Position numbers and translations under genes: made by a program. DNA of 64,000 nucleotides, taken from contig CBDCFL010000024.1 in assembly GCA_965216135.1 (NCBI GenBank), forward strand, positions 124,001 through 188,000, in the 5' to 3' direction. Of the stretch, positions 17,423 through 27,285 are shown in pieces. Every line of letters starts with the position of its first letter. Positions within the stretch are counted from its first letter, which is position 1. The notes under the pieces were generated by a model. That model was not told the DNA's origin. It did no database searches and saw only the letters and a program-made list of their open reading frames with translations. The stretch is from CBDCFL01 sp965216135 (GTDB lineage: Bacteria > Pseudomonadota > Alphaproteobacteria > Rhodobacterales > Rhodobacteraceae).

Positions 17423-18784
17423 ATGCCGGATACTACCTGGGGACAGATACAAAAAAAATTACGAACTGAGGTTGGCGCGAATAACTACAAAAACTGGATA
17501 GAACCGCTGCGTTTGAGAGACCTGAAAGGCGGCGTGGCTATGTTTGAAGTGCCCAGCACCTTTATGGGTACCTGGGTATCGCAGAATTTTGGCGAACATA
17601 TTATCAGCGGGCTGACCGATGCCGGCCAGGATGTGACGCGCGTGGAATTTACGGTCGCCCAAACCATTCCGGACACAGTGTCGTCGCCCGCAAAAAACGC
17701 ATCCGCGCGATCTTACGGTTTACGCGAAAGCATCGAAGACGACCTGCCCGGCGCGCCGCTCGACAAACGCTTTACATTTGACAGCTTTGTTGTCGGCAAG
17801 CCAAACGAACTGGCTCATGCCGCCGCGCGGCGTGTTGCCGAGGGCAGTGCAGTAACCTTCAATCCGCTGTTTCTTTATGGCGGCGTTGGCCTGGGCAAGA
17901 CCCATCTGATGCACGCAATCGCCTGGGATTTGCAGACACGCAGCCCGGCGCTCAGGGTGGTGTATCTGTCAGCTGAACAATTCATGTATCGCTTCGTTCT
18001 GGCACTGCGCGACAAGCAAATGATGGATTTCAAACAGCTTTTCCGCTCGGTCGATGTGCTGATGGTTGATGATGTCCAGTTTATCGCGGGCAAGGACAGC
18101 ACTCAGGAAGAATTCTTTCACACCTTCAACGCGCTGGTCGATCAGCACAAACAGATCATCATTTCCGCCGACCGCGCGCCGGTTGAGATCAAAGACCTGG
18201 AGGAACGCATCAAATCACGTCTGCAATGCGGGCTGGTGGTCGATCTGCATCCCACAGATTACGAACTGCGCCTCGGCATATTGCAGCAAAAGGTCGAAAA
18301 CTATCGGACGCAATATCGCGGTCTTGTCATCGCCGATGGCGTTCTCGAATTCCTCGCATTACGTATCTCAACCAACGTGCGCGTCCTTGAAGGTGCTTTG
18401 ATGCGCCTTTTTGCATTCGCCTCATTAGTCGGGCGCGAGATCACGCTGGAACTGGCCCAGGATTGTCTGGCCGACATTCTGCGCGCGTCCGATCGCAAGG
18501 TTACGGTCGAGGAAATTCAGCGCAAAGTCAGCGAACACTACAATATCCGCCTGTCAGACATGATCGGCCCGAAACGGATGCGCACCATTGCCCGGCCTCG
18601 CCAGGTTGCGATGTATCTGGCAAAACAGCTGACCACGCGGTCCCTGCCCGAGATCGGCAGGCGGTTTGGCGGACGTGACCACACGACCGTCATGCACGGG
18701 GTGCGGCGTATCGAAGAACTGCGCGTGGGCGATACGCAACTTTCGGACGATCTGGAGATGCTGCGCCGCGCGCTCGAAGCCTGA
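17423..18784 (+). CDS. dnaA: Chromosomal replication initiator DnaA
   Basis: A 453-residue DnaA. Domain I is at the N-terminus (MPDTTWGQIQKKLRTEVG). The AAA+ Walker A is FLYGGVGLGKTHL, Walker B VLMVDDVQFIAGK, and the DNA-binding signature is GRRFGGRDHTTVMHGVRRI. It melts the origin and recruits helicase. It is followed by dnaN and recF in the classical order. No consensus TTATCCACA box was found in the adjacent intergenic gaps. Confidence 0.98.
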   Translation: MPDTTWGQIQKKLRTEVGANNYKNWIEPLRLRDLKGGVAMFEVPSTFMGTWVSQNFGEHIISGLTDAGQDVTRVEFTVAQTIPDTVSSPAKNASARSYGLRESIEDDLPGAPLDKRFTFDSFVVGKPNELAHAAARRVAEGSAVTFNPLFLYGGVGLGKTHLMHAIAWDLQTRSPALRVVYLSAEQFMYRFVLALRDKQMMDFKQLFRSVDVLMVDDVQFIAGKDSTQEEFFHTFNALVDQHKQIIISADRAPVEIKDLEERIKSRLQCGLVVDLHPTDYELRLGILQQKVENYRTQYRGLVIADGVLEFLALRISTNVRVLEGALMRLFAFASLVGREITLELAQDCLADILRASDRKVTVEEIQRKVSEHYNIRLSDMIGPKRMRTIARPRQVAMYLAKQLTTRSLPEIGRRFGGRDHTTVMHGVRRIEELRVGDTQLSDDLEMLRRALEA

Positions 18785-18889
18785 ACGCGGCCTTCGCAAC
18801 TGTTGCCAACCATTGCGTTGCCAAAAAGCTATTGAGCCGGACGGCGAATCCGCTACAGTCACCGCCCCGGTATTTGACGAGGTGGGGAT

Positions 18890-20011
18890 ATGAAACTCAG
18901 TATCGAACGCAGCGCCTTGCTGCGCGCCGTTGGCCAAGCGCAATCGGTCGTTGAACGGCGCAACACCATCCCGATCCTGGGCAATGTGCTGATCGAGGCC
19001 GAGGGCGACGCCGCCCAGTTTCGCGCCACCGATCTTGACATCGAAGTGGTGGACAAGGCTACCGCCACGGTAGAGCGCGCCGGTGCCACGACCGTTCCGG
19101 CGGTTATTCTGCATGAAATCGTTCGCAAATTGCCCGATGGGGCGCTCGTAACGCTGACAGACGACGGGGCTGCCGGGCGTTTGAAGGTTGATGCGGGCCG
19201 CTCCAACTTCTCGCTGGCAACCTTGCCGCGCGAAGATTTCCCGATCATGGCCAGCAGCGAATATGACACCAATTTTTCAATCGCCGCCAAAGTTTTGCGC
19301 CGGTTGTTCGACAAGTCGAAATTCGCAATCTCACATGAAGAAACCCGCTATTATCTGAATGGCGTCTATATGCACGTCTCTGAGGGACATGACGGCAAGC
19401 CAGTCCTGCGCTGTGTTGCCACCGACGGGCACCGGCTGGCCCGCATAGACGCAGAACTGCCCGACGGTGCCAAGGCCATGCACGGCGTGATTGTGCCGCG
19501 CAAGACCGTCGGCGAATTGCGCAAACTGCTGGACGACGACGATACCCAGATCGCGGTCTCGGTCTCGGAAACAAAGGTCCGCTTTGCCACGCCGGAAATT
19601 ACCCTGACCTCGAAGGTGATCGACGGGACATTCCCGGATTACTCACGCGTCATTCCCCAGGGCAACACCCGGCAGATGGAAGTCGATGCCGCCGAATTCG
19701 CCCAGGCCGTCGACCGGGTGGCAACTGTGTCGTCCGAACGCTCGCGCGCGGTCAAACTATCGCTTGACGAGGATCGCCTGATCCTGTCGGTCAACGCCCT
19801 CGACAGCGGTGCCGCCGAGGAAGAACTGGGCGTCGCTTATGCCGACGAGCAGCTTGAAATTGGCTTTAACGCCAAATACTTGATGGAAATTGCCGGACAG
19901 GTCGATCGCGAAAATGCGGTGTTCCTGTTCAACGGCTCCGGCGATCCGACGCTGATGCGCGAAGGCAATGATGAAAGCGCGATCTATGTCGTCATGCCGA
20001 TGCGCGTCTGA
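18890..20011 (+). CDS. dnaN: DNA polymerase III beta sliding clamp
   Basis: A 373-residue sliding clamp with three clamp domains, starting MKLSIERSALLRAVGQAQSV and ending in the conserved YVVMPMRV. ERRNTIPILGNVLIEA and ATDGHRLAR are typical. It tethers polymerase III to DNA. The start is preceded by GAGGTGGGG. It is the second gene of dnaA-dnaN-recF. Confidence 0.97.
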   Translation: MKLSIERSALLRAVGQAQSVVERRNTIPILGNVLIEAEGDAAQFRATDLDIEVVDKATATVERAGATTVPAVILHEIVRKLPDGALVTLTDDGAAGRLKVDAGRSNFSLATLPREDFPIMASSEYDTNFSIAAKVLRRLFDKSKFAISHEETRYYLNGVYMHVSEGHDGKPVLRCVATDGHRLARIDAELPDGAKAMHGVIVPRKTVGELRKLLDDDDTQIAVSVSETKVRFATPEITLTSKVIDGTFPDYSRVIPQGNTRQMEVDAAEFAQAVDRVATVSSERSRAVKLSLDEDRLILSVNALDSGAAEEELGVAYADEQLEIGFNAKYLMEIAGQVDRENAVFLFNGSGDPTLMREGNDESAIYVVMPMRV

Positions 20012-20072
20012 TCGGATCGGTGCCCGAAACTCGTGCCCTTAGAGGGTAAACATCTGAACAGAAATCGCAGCT

Positions 20073-21185
20073 TTGGCTGATCTGGCAATCACCCGATTGC
20101 GGTTGTCGCAGTTTCGCTCACACGCCAAGGCCGAGCTTGCGCTCGATCCCCGTCCGGTTGCCATTTACGGCCCGAACGGAGTGGGCAAAACCAACATACT
20201 AGAGGCCGTGTCGCTGCTTTCGCCAGGTCGCGGTCTGCGCCGTGCCGCGGCCGACGACATGGCGCGCAGTCAGGCGGGCGTCGGTTGGAAAGTCGCCGCC
20301 GAGCTGACCAGCCTGAACCAGAGCCACGAAATTGAAACCAGCTATCAGCCCAACTCCGCCCGCCAGGTGTCGATCAACGCCAAACCGGCCAGCCAGACCG
20401 CGCTGGGGCGGATCACGCGGATGCTCTGGCTGGTTCCCTCGATGGACCGGTTGTGGATCGAAGGCGCCGACGGACGCCGGCGGTTTCTGGACCGCATGAC
20501 CCTCAGCTTTGAGCCCGCCCATGCCGAGGCGACCCTGACCTATGACAAAGCGATGCGCGAGCGTAACCGCCTCCTGAAGGACCAGATCAGCGATCCGGCG
20601 TGGTATCGCGCGCTCGAGGCGCAGATGGCCCAGGCGGGTGCCGCCGTGATCGCCAATCGCAAGACCGCACTGGCCAGGGTCATCGCTGCCCAGACCGGCG
20701 CGCAATCGGCGTTTCCGGCGGCTGAGGCAGAGATCGTCGGCCCCGATGAAACCGACCAGCCCACTGATCAGGACGCGCTGGCGCAAGCATTTGCACACGG
20801 TCGCTCACGTGACATGGCCGCAGGGCGCACCCTGACCGGTCCTCATCGCGATGATCTGTCGGCCACATACGTCGCCAAATCCATCCCCGCCCGGCAATGC
20901 TCGACAGGCGAGCAAAAGGCGCTGCTCATTTCGCTGATCCTGGCCAATGCCCTCGCGCTGGCCGAGGAATTTGGCGCGCCGCCGATCTTGCTGCTTGATG
21001 AGATCGCCGCGCATCTCGACAAAGACCGGCGCGCGGCCCTTTACAAGGAGATCTGCACGCTCGGCGCACAGGCCTGGATGACCGGCACAGAACGCCATTT
21101 GTTTGCAGAACTCGACGCTCGTGCCCAGTTTATCGAGGTGCGCGAAGACAAGGGCCAATCTGAGACCCTGCCGGAAAACCCATGA
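20073..21185 (+). CDS. recF: DNA repair and recombination ATPase RecF
   Basis: A 370-residue SMC-like ATPase that helps load RecA at gaps. It shows Walker A YGPNGVGKTNILEAVSLL, the ABC-type signature region CSTGEQKALLISLIL and Walker B ILLLDEIAAHLD. The start is TTG at 20073, giving MADLAITRLRLSQFRSHA; no ATG fits the family start. It overlaps the next gene by 4 nt. Confidence 0.95.
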   Translation: MADLAITRLRLSQFRSHAKAELALDPRPVAIYGPNGVGKTNILEAVSLLSPGRGLRRAAADDMARSQAGVGWKVAAELTSLNQSHEIETSYQPNSARQVSINAKPASQTALGRITRMLWLVPSMDRLWIEGADGRRRFLDRMTLSFEPAHAEATLTYDKAMRERNRLLKDQISDPAWYRALEAQMAQAGAAVIANRKTALARVIAAQTGAQSAFPAAEAEIVGPDETDQPTDQDALAQAFAHGRSRDMAAGRTLTGPHRDDLSATYVAKSIPARQCSTGEQKALLISLILANALALAEEFGAPPILLLDEIAAHLDKDRRAALYKEICTLGAQAWMTGTERHLFAELDARAQFIEVREDKGQSETLPENP

Positions 21186-21802
21186 CTATCACCGCCAGCG
21201 ATATGGCCTTTTACGCAGGCGCGCTTCTGATCCTGTTTCTCACACCGGGTCCGGTCTGGGTGGCGCTGACAGCGCGCACCCTGTCAGGTGGGTTTCACGC
21301 GGCCTGGCCGTTGGCCATGGGCGTGGTTGTCGGCGACGTGCTGTGGCCGTTTCTGGCGATCCTCGGGGTCACATGGATCGTGGGCGTGTTTGCCGGTTTC
21401 ATGACGCTGCTGCGCTGGGTGGCCTGCCTGACGTTTCTGACGATGGGCGTGCTGATCATCCGCCACGCGGGCCACAGCATTTCCAGCAGCAGCCGCCTGA
21501 CCCGACCCGGCATGTGGGCGGGTTTTGTCGCCGGGCTTGCGGTTATCCTGGGCAACCCCAAGGCGATCCTGTTTTATATGGGCGTCCTGCCGGGGTTCTT
21601 TAATCTGACCACGCTTAGATGGCCCGATATGGTGGCCATCGCGCTATTGTCGGCCCTGGTGCCGCTGGCAGGCAACCTCGCGCTGGCGCTCTCGATCGAC
21701 CGGGCCAAGCGGCTTTTATCGTCTCCGGCGGCGCTGCGGCGAACCAATATAACGGCGGGGATTTTGCTGGTCATTGTTGGGTTGATCATTCCCTTTGCCT
21801 AA
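21182..21802 (+). CDS. LysE/RhtB-family exporter
   Basis: A 206-residue inner-membrane protein of the LysE/RhtB amino-acid exporter family. It has about six hydrophobic segments, the N-terminal LFLTPGPVWVALTARTLSGG motif, and the mid-protein GLAVILGNPKAILFYMGVLP. Substrate unknown. The start ATG overlaps the recF stop by 4 nt, so it is co-translated with recF, although a functional link is unlikely. Confidence 0.85.
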   Translation: MTITASDMAFYAGALLILFLTPGPVWVALTARTLSGGFHAAWPLAMGVVVGDVLWPFLAILGVTWIVGVFAGFMTLLRWVACLTFLTMGVLIIRHAGHSISSSSRLTRPGMWAGFVAGLAVILGNPKAILFYMGVLPGFFNLTTLRWPDMVAIALLSALVPLAGNLALALSIDRAKRLLSSPAALRRTNITAGILLVIVGLIIPFA

Positions 21803-21881
21803 GCACTAAATCTTGTGGGTCCAGCGTGACATCCCCCCTAAAAGCGCGTATGATTTCCTCAAACGAACTGGGAACATATAT

Positions 21882-24299
21882 ATGTCCGCGACCGCGCAGA
21901 GCGTCAATGAATACGGCGCAGAATCTATCAAGGTTCTCAAAGGCTTAGAGGCCGTCCGGAAACGGCCGGGCATGTATATCGGCGATACCGATGACGGCTC
22001 GGGCCTGCACCATATGGTCTACGAAGTCGTGGACAACGGCATCGATGAAGCGTTGGCCGGATTTGCCGATGCGGTTACGGTCACTATTCACGCCGACAAT
22101 TCGGTTTCGGTCGACGACAACGGGCGCGGAATCCCGGTCGATATTCACGAAGACGAAGGCGTCAGTGCCGCCGAGGTCATCATGACCCAGCTGCACGCGG
22201 GCGGTAAGTTTGACCAGAATTCGTACAAAGTCTCCGGTGGCCTGCACGGTGTTGGCGTTTCGGTGGTCAACGCGCTGTCTGAATGGCTGGATCTGCGCAT
22301 CTGGCGCGATGACAAAGAGCATTTTGCCCGCTTTGAACACGGCGCAACCGTAACACCGCTGAAAGTTGTGGGCGATGCCAAAGGCCGCAAGGGAACCGAA
22401 GTGCGGTTCCTGGCCACGACCAGCACCTTTTCCAACCTCGAGTATTCCTTCAAGACGCTGGAAAACCGCCTGCGCGAACTGGCATTTTTGAATTCCGGGG
22501 TGCGCATCACCCTGCGCGACGAACGCCCGGCGACGGCGCTGCAGTCGGACCTGTTCTACGATGGCGGCGTCAGAGAGTTTGTCCGCTATCTGGACCGTCA
22601 CAAACACCCGATGATCGAAGAGCCGATTTTCATTGTCGGCGAACGCGAAGGGGTCAGCGTCGAGGCGGCGATGTGGTGGAACGACTCTTACCACGAAACG
22701 GTGCTGCCCTTTACCAACAACATCCCCCAGCGCGATGGCGGCAGCCATTTGGCGGGATTTCGCGGGGCACTGACCCGGACGATCAATCTTTACGCCAATT
22801 CCACCGGGCTTTTGAAAAAGGAAAAGATGAATTTCACCGGCGATGATGCGCGCGAGGGGCTGACGGCGGTTTTATCAGTCAAAGTGCCCGACCCAAAGTT
22901 TTCCAGCCAGACCAAGGACAAATTGGTCAGCTCAGAGGTCCGCCCGGCGATCGAGGGGCTGATGAACGAAAAACTCGGCGAATGGTTTGAAGAACACCCC
23001 GCCGAAGCGCGCCTGATCGTTGGTAAAATTGTCGAGGCGGCATTGGCGCGTGAAGCGGCCCGAAAGGCGCGCGAGATGACGCGCAAGAAATCCGCGCTCG
23101 ACATCGCCTCTCTGCCCGGTAAGCTGGCCGATTGTCAGGAGCGTGATCCGGCCAAGCGCGAGCTGTTCCTGGTCGAGGGCGACAGCGCCGGTGGTTCCGC
23201 CAAGCAGGGCCGCTCGCGCAACAATCAGGCGGTTTTGCCGCTCAGGGGCAAGATTCTGAACGTCGAACGCGCGCGTTTTGACCGGATGCTGTCCAGCCAG
23301 GAGATCGGAACCCTGATCACCGCCCTTGGCACCGGCATCGGGCGCGACGAATTTGACATCTCCAAGCTCAGATACCACAAGGTCGTCATCATGACCGATG
23401 CCGATGTGGACGGCGCGCATATCCGGACATTGTTGCTGACCTTCTTTTTCCGGCAAATGCCGCAGATCATCGAGGGCGGTTATCTCTACATAGCCCAGCC
23501 GCCGCTGTACAAAGTCGCGCGCGGCAAGTCCGAGGTCTATGTCAAGGACCAGCCCGCGCTTGAAGATTACCTGATCGCCCAGGGTATCGAAGGTTCGGTG
23601 TTGCGCCTGAAATCAGATGAAGAGATCGCTGGTGCCGATCTGGCCCGCGTCATTGAGGGTGCCAGGAAATTTCGGCGCATCCTCGAGGCGTTCCCGACGC
23701 ATTATCCGCGCAACATCCTGGAGCAGGCAGCGCTTTCGGGTGCATTTGATCCCGGTCGCGCCGACGCCGATCTGCAAGCGGTCGCTGACCAGGTTGCCGA
23801 AAGGCTCGACAATGTTGCCCTCGAATATGCACGTGGATGGAAGGGCCGCATCACCCAGGACCACGGCATCCGCCTGAGTCGACTTTTGCGCGGGGTTGAA
23901 GAGATACGCACGCTAGACGGAGCGGTTCTGCGCTCCGGTGAGGCGCGGCGCCTGTCGGAGGTTTCGGCCGAGACGCGCGACATCTACCGCGACCCGGCCC
24001 GGCTGGCCCGCAAGGAGCGCGAAATCATGATACATGGGCCTATCGACCTGTTGAACGCGATCCTGGCCGAGGGCGAAAAGGGCCTGACCCTGCAGCGCTA
24101 CAAGGGATTGGGCGAGATGAACCCCGATCAGCTCTGGGAAACCACGCTCGACCCCGAGGCGCGCACCTTTCTGCAGGTCAAGGTCGATGATTTCGCCGAG
24201 GCCGACGATCTTTTCACCAAACTGATGGGCGATGTAGTCGAGCCGCGGCGCGAGTTTATTCAGGCAAATGCGCTGAGCGTTGAGAATTTGGATTTCTGA
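21882..24299 (+). CDS. gyrB: DNA gyrase subunit B
   Basis: An 805-residue GyrB. The GHKL ATPase shows VRKRPGMYIGDTDDGSGLHH and DDNGRGIPVDIH. The TOPRIM domain shows LFLVEGDSAGGSAKQGR and VIMTDADVDGAHIRTLLL, and the C-terminus ends with RREFIQANALSVENLDF. ATG at 21882 (MSATAQSVNEYGAES) gives the standard start. An IS630 copy has inserted about 90 bp after the stop, leaving the gene intact. Confidence 0.98.
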   Translation: MSATAQSVNEYGAESIKVLKGLEAVRKRPGMYIGDTDDGSGLHHMVYEVVDNGIDEALAGFADAVTVTIHADNSVSVDDNGRGIPVDIHEDEGVSAAEVIMTQLHAGGKFDQNSYKVSGGLHGVGVSVVNALSEWLDLRIWRDDKEHFARFEHGATVTPLKVVGDAKGRKGTEVRFLATTSTFSNLEYSFKTLENRLRELAFLNSGVRITLRDERPATALQSDLFYDGGVREFVRYLDRHKHPMIEEPIFIVGEREGVSVEAAMWWNDSYHETVLPFTNNIPQRDGGSHLAGFRGALTRTINLYANSTGLLKKEKMNFTGDDAREGLTAVLSVKVPDPKFSSQTKDKLVSSEVRPAIEGLMNEKLGEWFEEHPAEARLIVGKIVEAALAREAARKAREMTRKKSALDIASLPGKLADCQERDPAKRELFLVEGDSAGGSAKQGRSRNNQAVLPLRGKILNVERARFDRMLSSQEIGTLITALGTGIGRDEFDISKLRYHKVVIMTDADVDGAHIRTLLLTFFFRQMPQIIEGGYLYIAQPPLYKVARGKSEVYVKDQPALEDYLIAQGIEGSVLRLKSDEEIAGADLARVIEGARKFRRILEAFPTHYPRNILEQAALSGAFDPGRADADLQAVADQVAERLDNVALEYARGWKGRITQDHGIRLSRLLRGVEEIRTLDGAVLRSGEARRLSEVSAETRDIYRDPARLARKEREIMIHGPIDLLNAILAEGEKGLTLQRYKGLGEMNPDQLWETTLDPEARTFLQVKVDDFAEADDLFTKLMGDVVEPRREFIQANALSVENLDF

Positions 24300-24387
24300 C
24301 CCATATGTAAAGAAAACAGCCCTTTCCTTTAGATTTCCGGAAAACACGTCAAACATTTCGCCATATGTGAGTCATTGGCGGATAATA

Positions 24388-25548
24388 CCAACGGTCAATG
24401 ATCAGAACCCATGCGCCCATTTGCGCATGCCGAGGGACATGATCTTCCATGGTTGGTCGATGAGGTTGTTCCAGGCTTGGCAGCACAGCGCGACGATGTC
24501 TTCGTAGGATTTGAAGATCCGGTTCGACAACCAGTTGTCGCGCATGAATTGCCAGACATTCTCCACCGGGTTCAACTCGGGCGATCGTGGCGGCAGCGCC
24601 AGGACGGTGATGTTGTCGGGGATCGCCAGCTTGGGCGTCAAGTGCCAACCGGCCTGATCGACGATCAGCACCGCATGGGTGCCGGGATCGACGGCGGCAC
24701 TGATCTCGATGAGGTGCGCCGCCATGGCGTCGGTGTCGCACCAGGGCATGACCAGCCCGGCACCTTTCCCCTTCGCGGGACAGATCGCGCCGAAGATATA
24801 GGCCCATTCGGTGCGCTGGTCGCGGGGCGCCCGCGGGCGCGTGCCACGTCTGGCCCATCGGCGTGTGAGCTTATTCTTCTGGCCGATGCGGGCTTCATCT
24901 TGCCACCACAGCTCTATCTCGACGCCTTTCGGGAGCCTCGCCCGGATCTTCGCCAGTTCGGCGGGAAAGTTTTTTTTAAAAGCCTCGACGGCCAGCTCGT
25001 TTTGCGCGTAGTGGCGCGGCCGCGCCGAGATCTTGGCGAAGCCGAGCGCCTTCAACTCGCGCCCGACCGTGGTCTCGTCGAGCGAGATGGCGAACGTCTC
25101 CAAGAGCCACCGCGCCAGGTCCTTGCGCCGCCAGCGCACGACGCCGTCCACCGCCGGGACCGGGCCGGCCTCAACAACCTCCGCCAGTGCGCGGCGGTGA
25201 TCGGCGTTGAGCTTCGAGGGTGCGCCCGGTGACTTCCCATCGACCAGCCCGTCCGGTCCGCGGGCGTTGAAGCGCAGCACCCAGTCGCGAATGATCTGCA
25301 GACCGACGCCGCCGATCCGCGACGCATCCGTCCTGCTGCCACCATCGTAGACCTCGGCCAACGCCAGCAGACGACGGCTCTGGGTCGCGTCCCTGGTCCT
25401 CTTCGCGAGGCGCCGCAGTGAGACGCTGTCAAAATCGTTCCGTAAGTCGATAGGCGCTGCCATGGCGAACCTCATTGGTTCACCACATTGAGTCAGAGAT
25501 CGGACCGCTTGGGAATCCCCAACGTGAGTCAGGCATTCCGCTCGGTGG
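24388..25548 (-). mobile_element. IS630-family element type C, copy 2 (1161 bp)
   Basis: Plus-strand ends are CCAACGGTCAATG on the left and CGCTCGGTGG on the right, flanked by duplicated TA (24386-24387 and 25549-25550). It is the full-length type C element, inserted between gyrB and the fic relic, 8 bp before the fic start codon. The 24300-24387 gap between gyrB and the IS contains nothing recognisable. Confidence 0.92.
24402..25475 (-). CDS. IS630 type C transposase, intact
   Basis: A continuous 357-residue DDE transposase starting MRFAMAAPIDLRNDFDSV. It has N-terminal helix-turn-helix domains followed by the catalytic residues in WWQDEARIGQKN, LIVDQAGWHL and ELNPVENVWQ. The A8 run (TTT AAA AAA AAC TTC) is read straight through here. 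This is the only type C copy in the window whose frame is unbroken, so it is a plausible source of transposase for the others. Confidence 0.92.
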   Translation of the reverse strand: MRFAMAAPIDLRNDFDSVSLRRLAKRTRDATQSRRLLALAEVYDGGSRTDASRIGGVGLQIIRDWVLRFNARGPDGLVDGKSPGAPSKLNADHRRALAEVVEAGPVPAVDGVVRWRRKDLARWLLETFAISLDETTVGRELKALGFAKISARPRHYAQNELAVEAFKKNFPAELAKIRARLPKGVEIELWWQDEARIGQKNKLTRRWARRGTRPRAPRDQRTEWAYIFGAICPAKGKGAGLVMPWCDTDAMAAHLIEISAAVDPGTHAVLIVDQAGWHLTPKLAIPDNITVLALPPRSPELNPVENVWQFMRDNWLSNRIFKSYEDIVALCCQAWNNLIDQPWKIMSLGMRKWAHGF

Positions 25549-25556
25549 TATAAGGC

Positions 25557-26808
25557 ATGGCACAGCCCTACACAATTCCAGCGTTGCCACCGCAAGCACA
25601 ATTGGAAACCCGAAAAGTCTTGAAGGCTCTGGTTTCCGCAAACAGAAATTTGGCGGAACTCAAGGGCCGCGCAGCAACGATCCCATGTGCTCAAAAACGC
25701 CAACCAAAAAGAGGTCGCCAGATACCGCGATGCACTTTTGCGCGGATTTTCCGACCTGAAACAACGCAAGAACATCATCTCAAACAACAATCTGATTTCG
25801 ATGTTTCAGATCCTGAAAGGAACCACCGACGAATTTCGCAAAATTCCCGGAACAGAAATTCGCAATCAGCGAAGCGGTCAGACCATCTACGTTCCGCCGC
25901 AAAATGCGGCTGCGATTGTCACGCACATGTCCGATCTGGAAACCTACATCAATGCCGGCGACCGTTCCGGTCTCGACCCGCTGGTGAAAATGGCACTCAT
26001 TCACCACCAATTTGAATAAATTCATCCATTTTCTGATGGCAACGGCCGCATCGGCCGAATTTTGAACGTGCTCTATCTGGTGCAACAAGGGCTGTTGGAA
26101 AGTCCGATCCGTGCCTATCCGGTTGTCACCCACACCCACTACATCTAGGGTGCTCCCAATCGCCCGAGTAAAGCTGGGCGTAAGTGGGAGCGGTGACATC
26201 GCCAGCAATTTAGGCGGCACAGGCCGTGCCATCCGGGAAAAGTCGCTGGAACTCAGGAAGCGACGACGGAAACGAAAGGTCTTCACGCTGCGAGACATCC
26301 ATCCCCGCTTTGTCCCCCTCCCGAGCCACTCGACGCCACACCCTACATATAGTGGGTGTGGGTGACAACCGGATAGGCACGGTCCGATCCTCTATCTCAG
26401 CCGCCACATAACCAAAACCAAAGACCAGTATTACGGCCTTTTGCAATCCACGCGCGACACCGGCCTATGGGAACCTTGGTTGCTGTATATGATCGACGCC
26501 GTGGACAATATTGCCACCGAAACGACACGTCTGATTTCCGAAATTCGCTCGCAAATTGCGGCCTACAAAATAGGCATACGCGATCAGCACGCCTTCTATT
26601 CCCAGACCTTTTGAACAACCTGTTCCGGCACCCCTACACCCGGATCGAATACGTGATGAACGATCTCGGCGTCAGCCGTCCTACCGCAACACGCTACCTC
26701 GAAGAACTCCGAAAAAGCGGCAATTTGGAGAAAATTAAGAGCGGTCGCAGCGGTTACTATGTGAACAGCCGGTTAGTTAATCTGTTCATTGAGGAATTTG
26801 CTGCTTAG
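25557..26808 (+). pseudogene. Fic-domain AMP-transferase, multiply disrupted
   Basis: The gene starts MAQPYTIPALPPQAQLETRK and the Fic core HPFSDGNGRIGR is readable at about 26018-26053. It has four separate lesions. A deletion with frameshift near 25685 removes about 45 residues, where the class II inhibitory motif normally lies. A TAA stop replaces the residue between HHQFE and IHPFSDGNGR (26017-26019). A 272-bp IS1595-type element sits after ESPI, and a 1-nt loss near 26610 precedes LLNNLFRHPYTRIEYVM. The C-terminal winged-helix part ends at 26808. Fic proteins modify targets with AMP; this one should be inactive. Confidence 0.88.
26110..26381 (-). mobile_element. Internally deleted IS1595-type element (MITE-like, 272 bp)
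   Basis: It has near-perfect terminal inverted repeats of about 31-35 bp starting CGTGCCTATCCGGTTGTCAC. An 8-bp target duplication GTCCGATC (26102-26109 and 26382-26389) flanks it. Its minus strand carries a short transposase start (MDVSQREDLS..., with LPEFQRLFPDGTACAA) that stops at once, then a tail reading YAQLYSGDWEHP. These resemble the two ends of an IS1595-family transposase with the middle deleted. The 8-bp duplication also fits IS1595. It interrupts fic and must be moved in trans. Confidence 0.75.
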
Positions 26809-26862
26809 GCAAACCGTTCAATTGTCCATGGCCCCGCCCCGGGTATTTTTGAATAGCGCCCC

Positions 26863-27285
26863 TCACAACGCCCGCGACGCCACCCAGGCATAGCCATTGT
26901 CGCACAGGATATAGGCCTCGCGCAGGCCGTGCGGTTTGTCGGTTGGCTCTTGCAGGACCGTGAACCCCAATTCATCGGCCCGCGTTGCCGCCTGATCGGG
27001 ATCGCTGTCATACAGCCGGATTTCCAGCCCCGCCCCACGCGGCGGGTTCTCCGGCAACAGCCCCAGCAGGGGATTGGCCGCATAGGTGGTGTCGGCATGC
27101 AGCTGAAACACCTGATCGCCATAGGTGACAATGGCGAAATCATCCGACGCCCGGTGAATGCCCATCGCGAAAACATCCGCCAGAAAGGCCGCTTCAGCGC
27201 GCGCATCGCGCACCAGCTGGTTCAACCCGATGCCGCGCAGCGATGCGCCAAAATCCCCGGAGGAAACCGTTTCAAAATCCATCAT
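26863..27285 (-). CDS. VOC/glyoxalase-fold protein
   Basis: A 140-residue vicinal-oxygen-chelate fold protein (LNQLVRDARAEAAFLADVFA ... GLEIRLYDSDPDQAA). It resembles the glyoxalase/bleomycin-resistance superfamily; its substrate is unknown. The start is ATG at 27285 (MMDF) or 27282. It overlaps the 3' end of the AbrB-like transporter gene by 14 nt and is probably translated with it. Confidence 0.7.
   Translation of the reverse strand: MMDFETVSSGDFGASLRGIGLNQLVRDARAEAAFLADVFAMGIHRASDDFAIVTYGDQVFQLHADTTYAANPLLGLLPENPPRGAGLEIRLYDSDPDQAATRADELGFTVLQEPTDKPHGLREAYILCDNGYAWVASRAL

Noticed and set aside
24411..25232. A 273-codon open frame opposite the type C transposase
   Set aside because: It is antisense to the intact transposase and recurs in every copy as a mirror reading.
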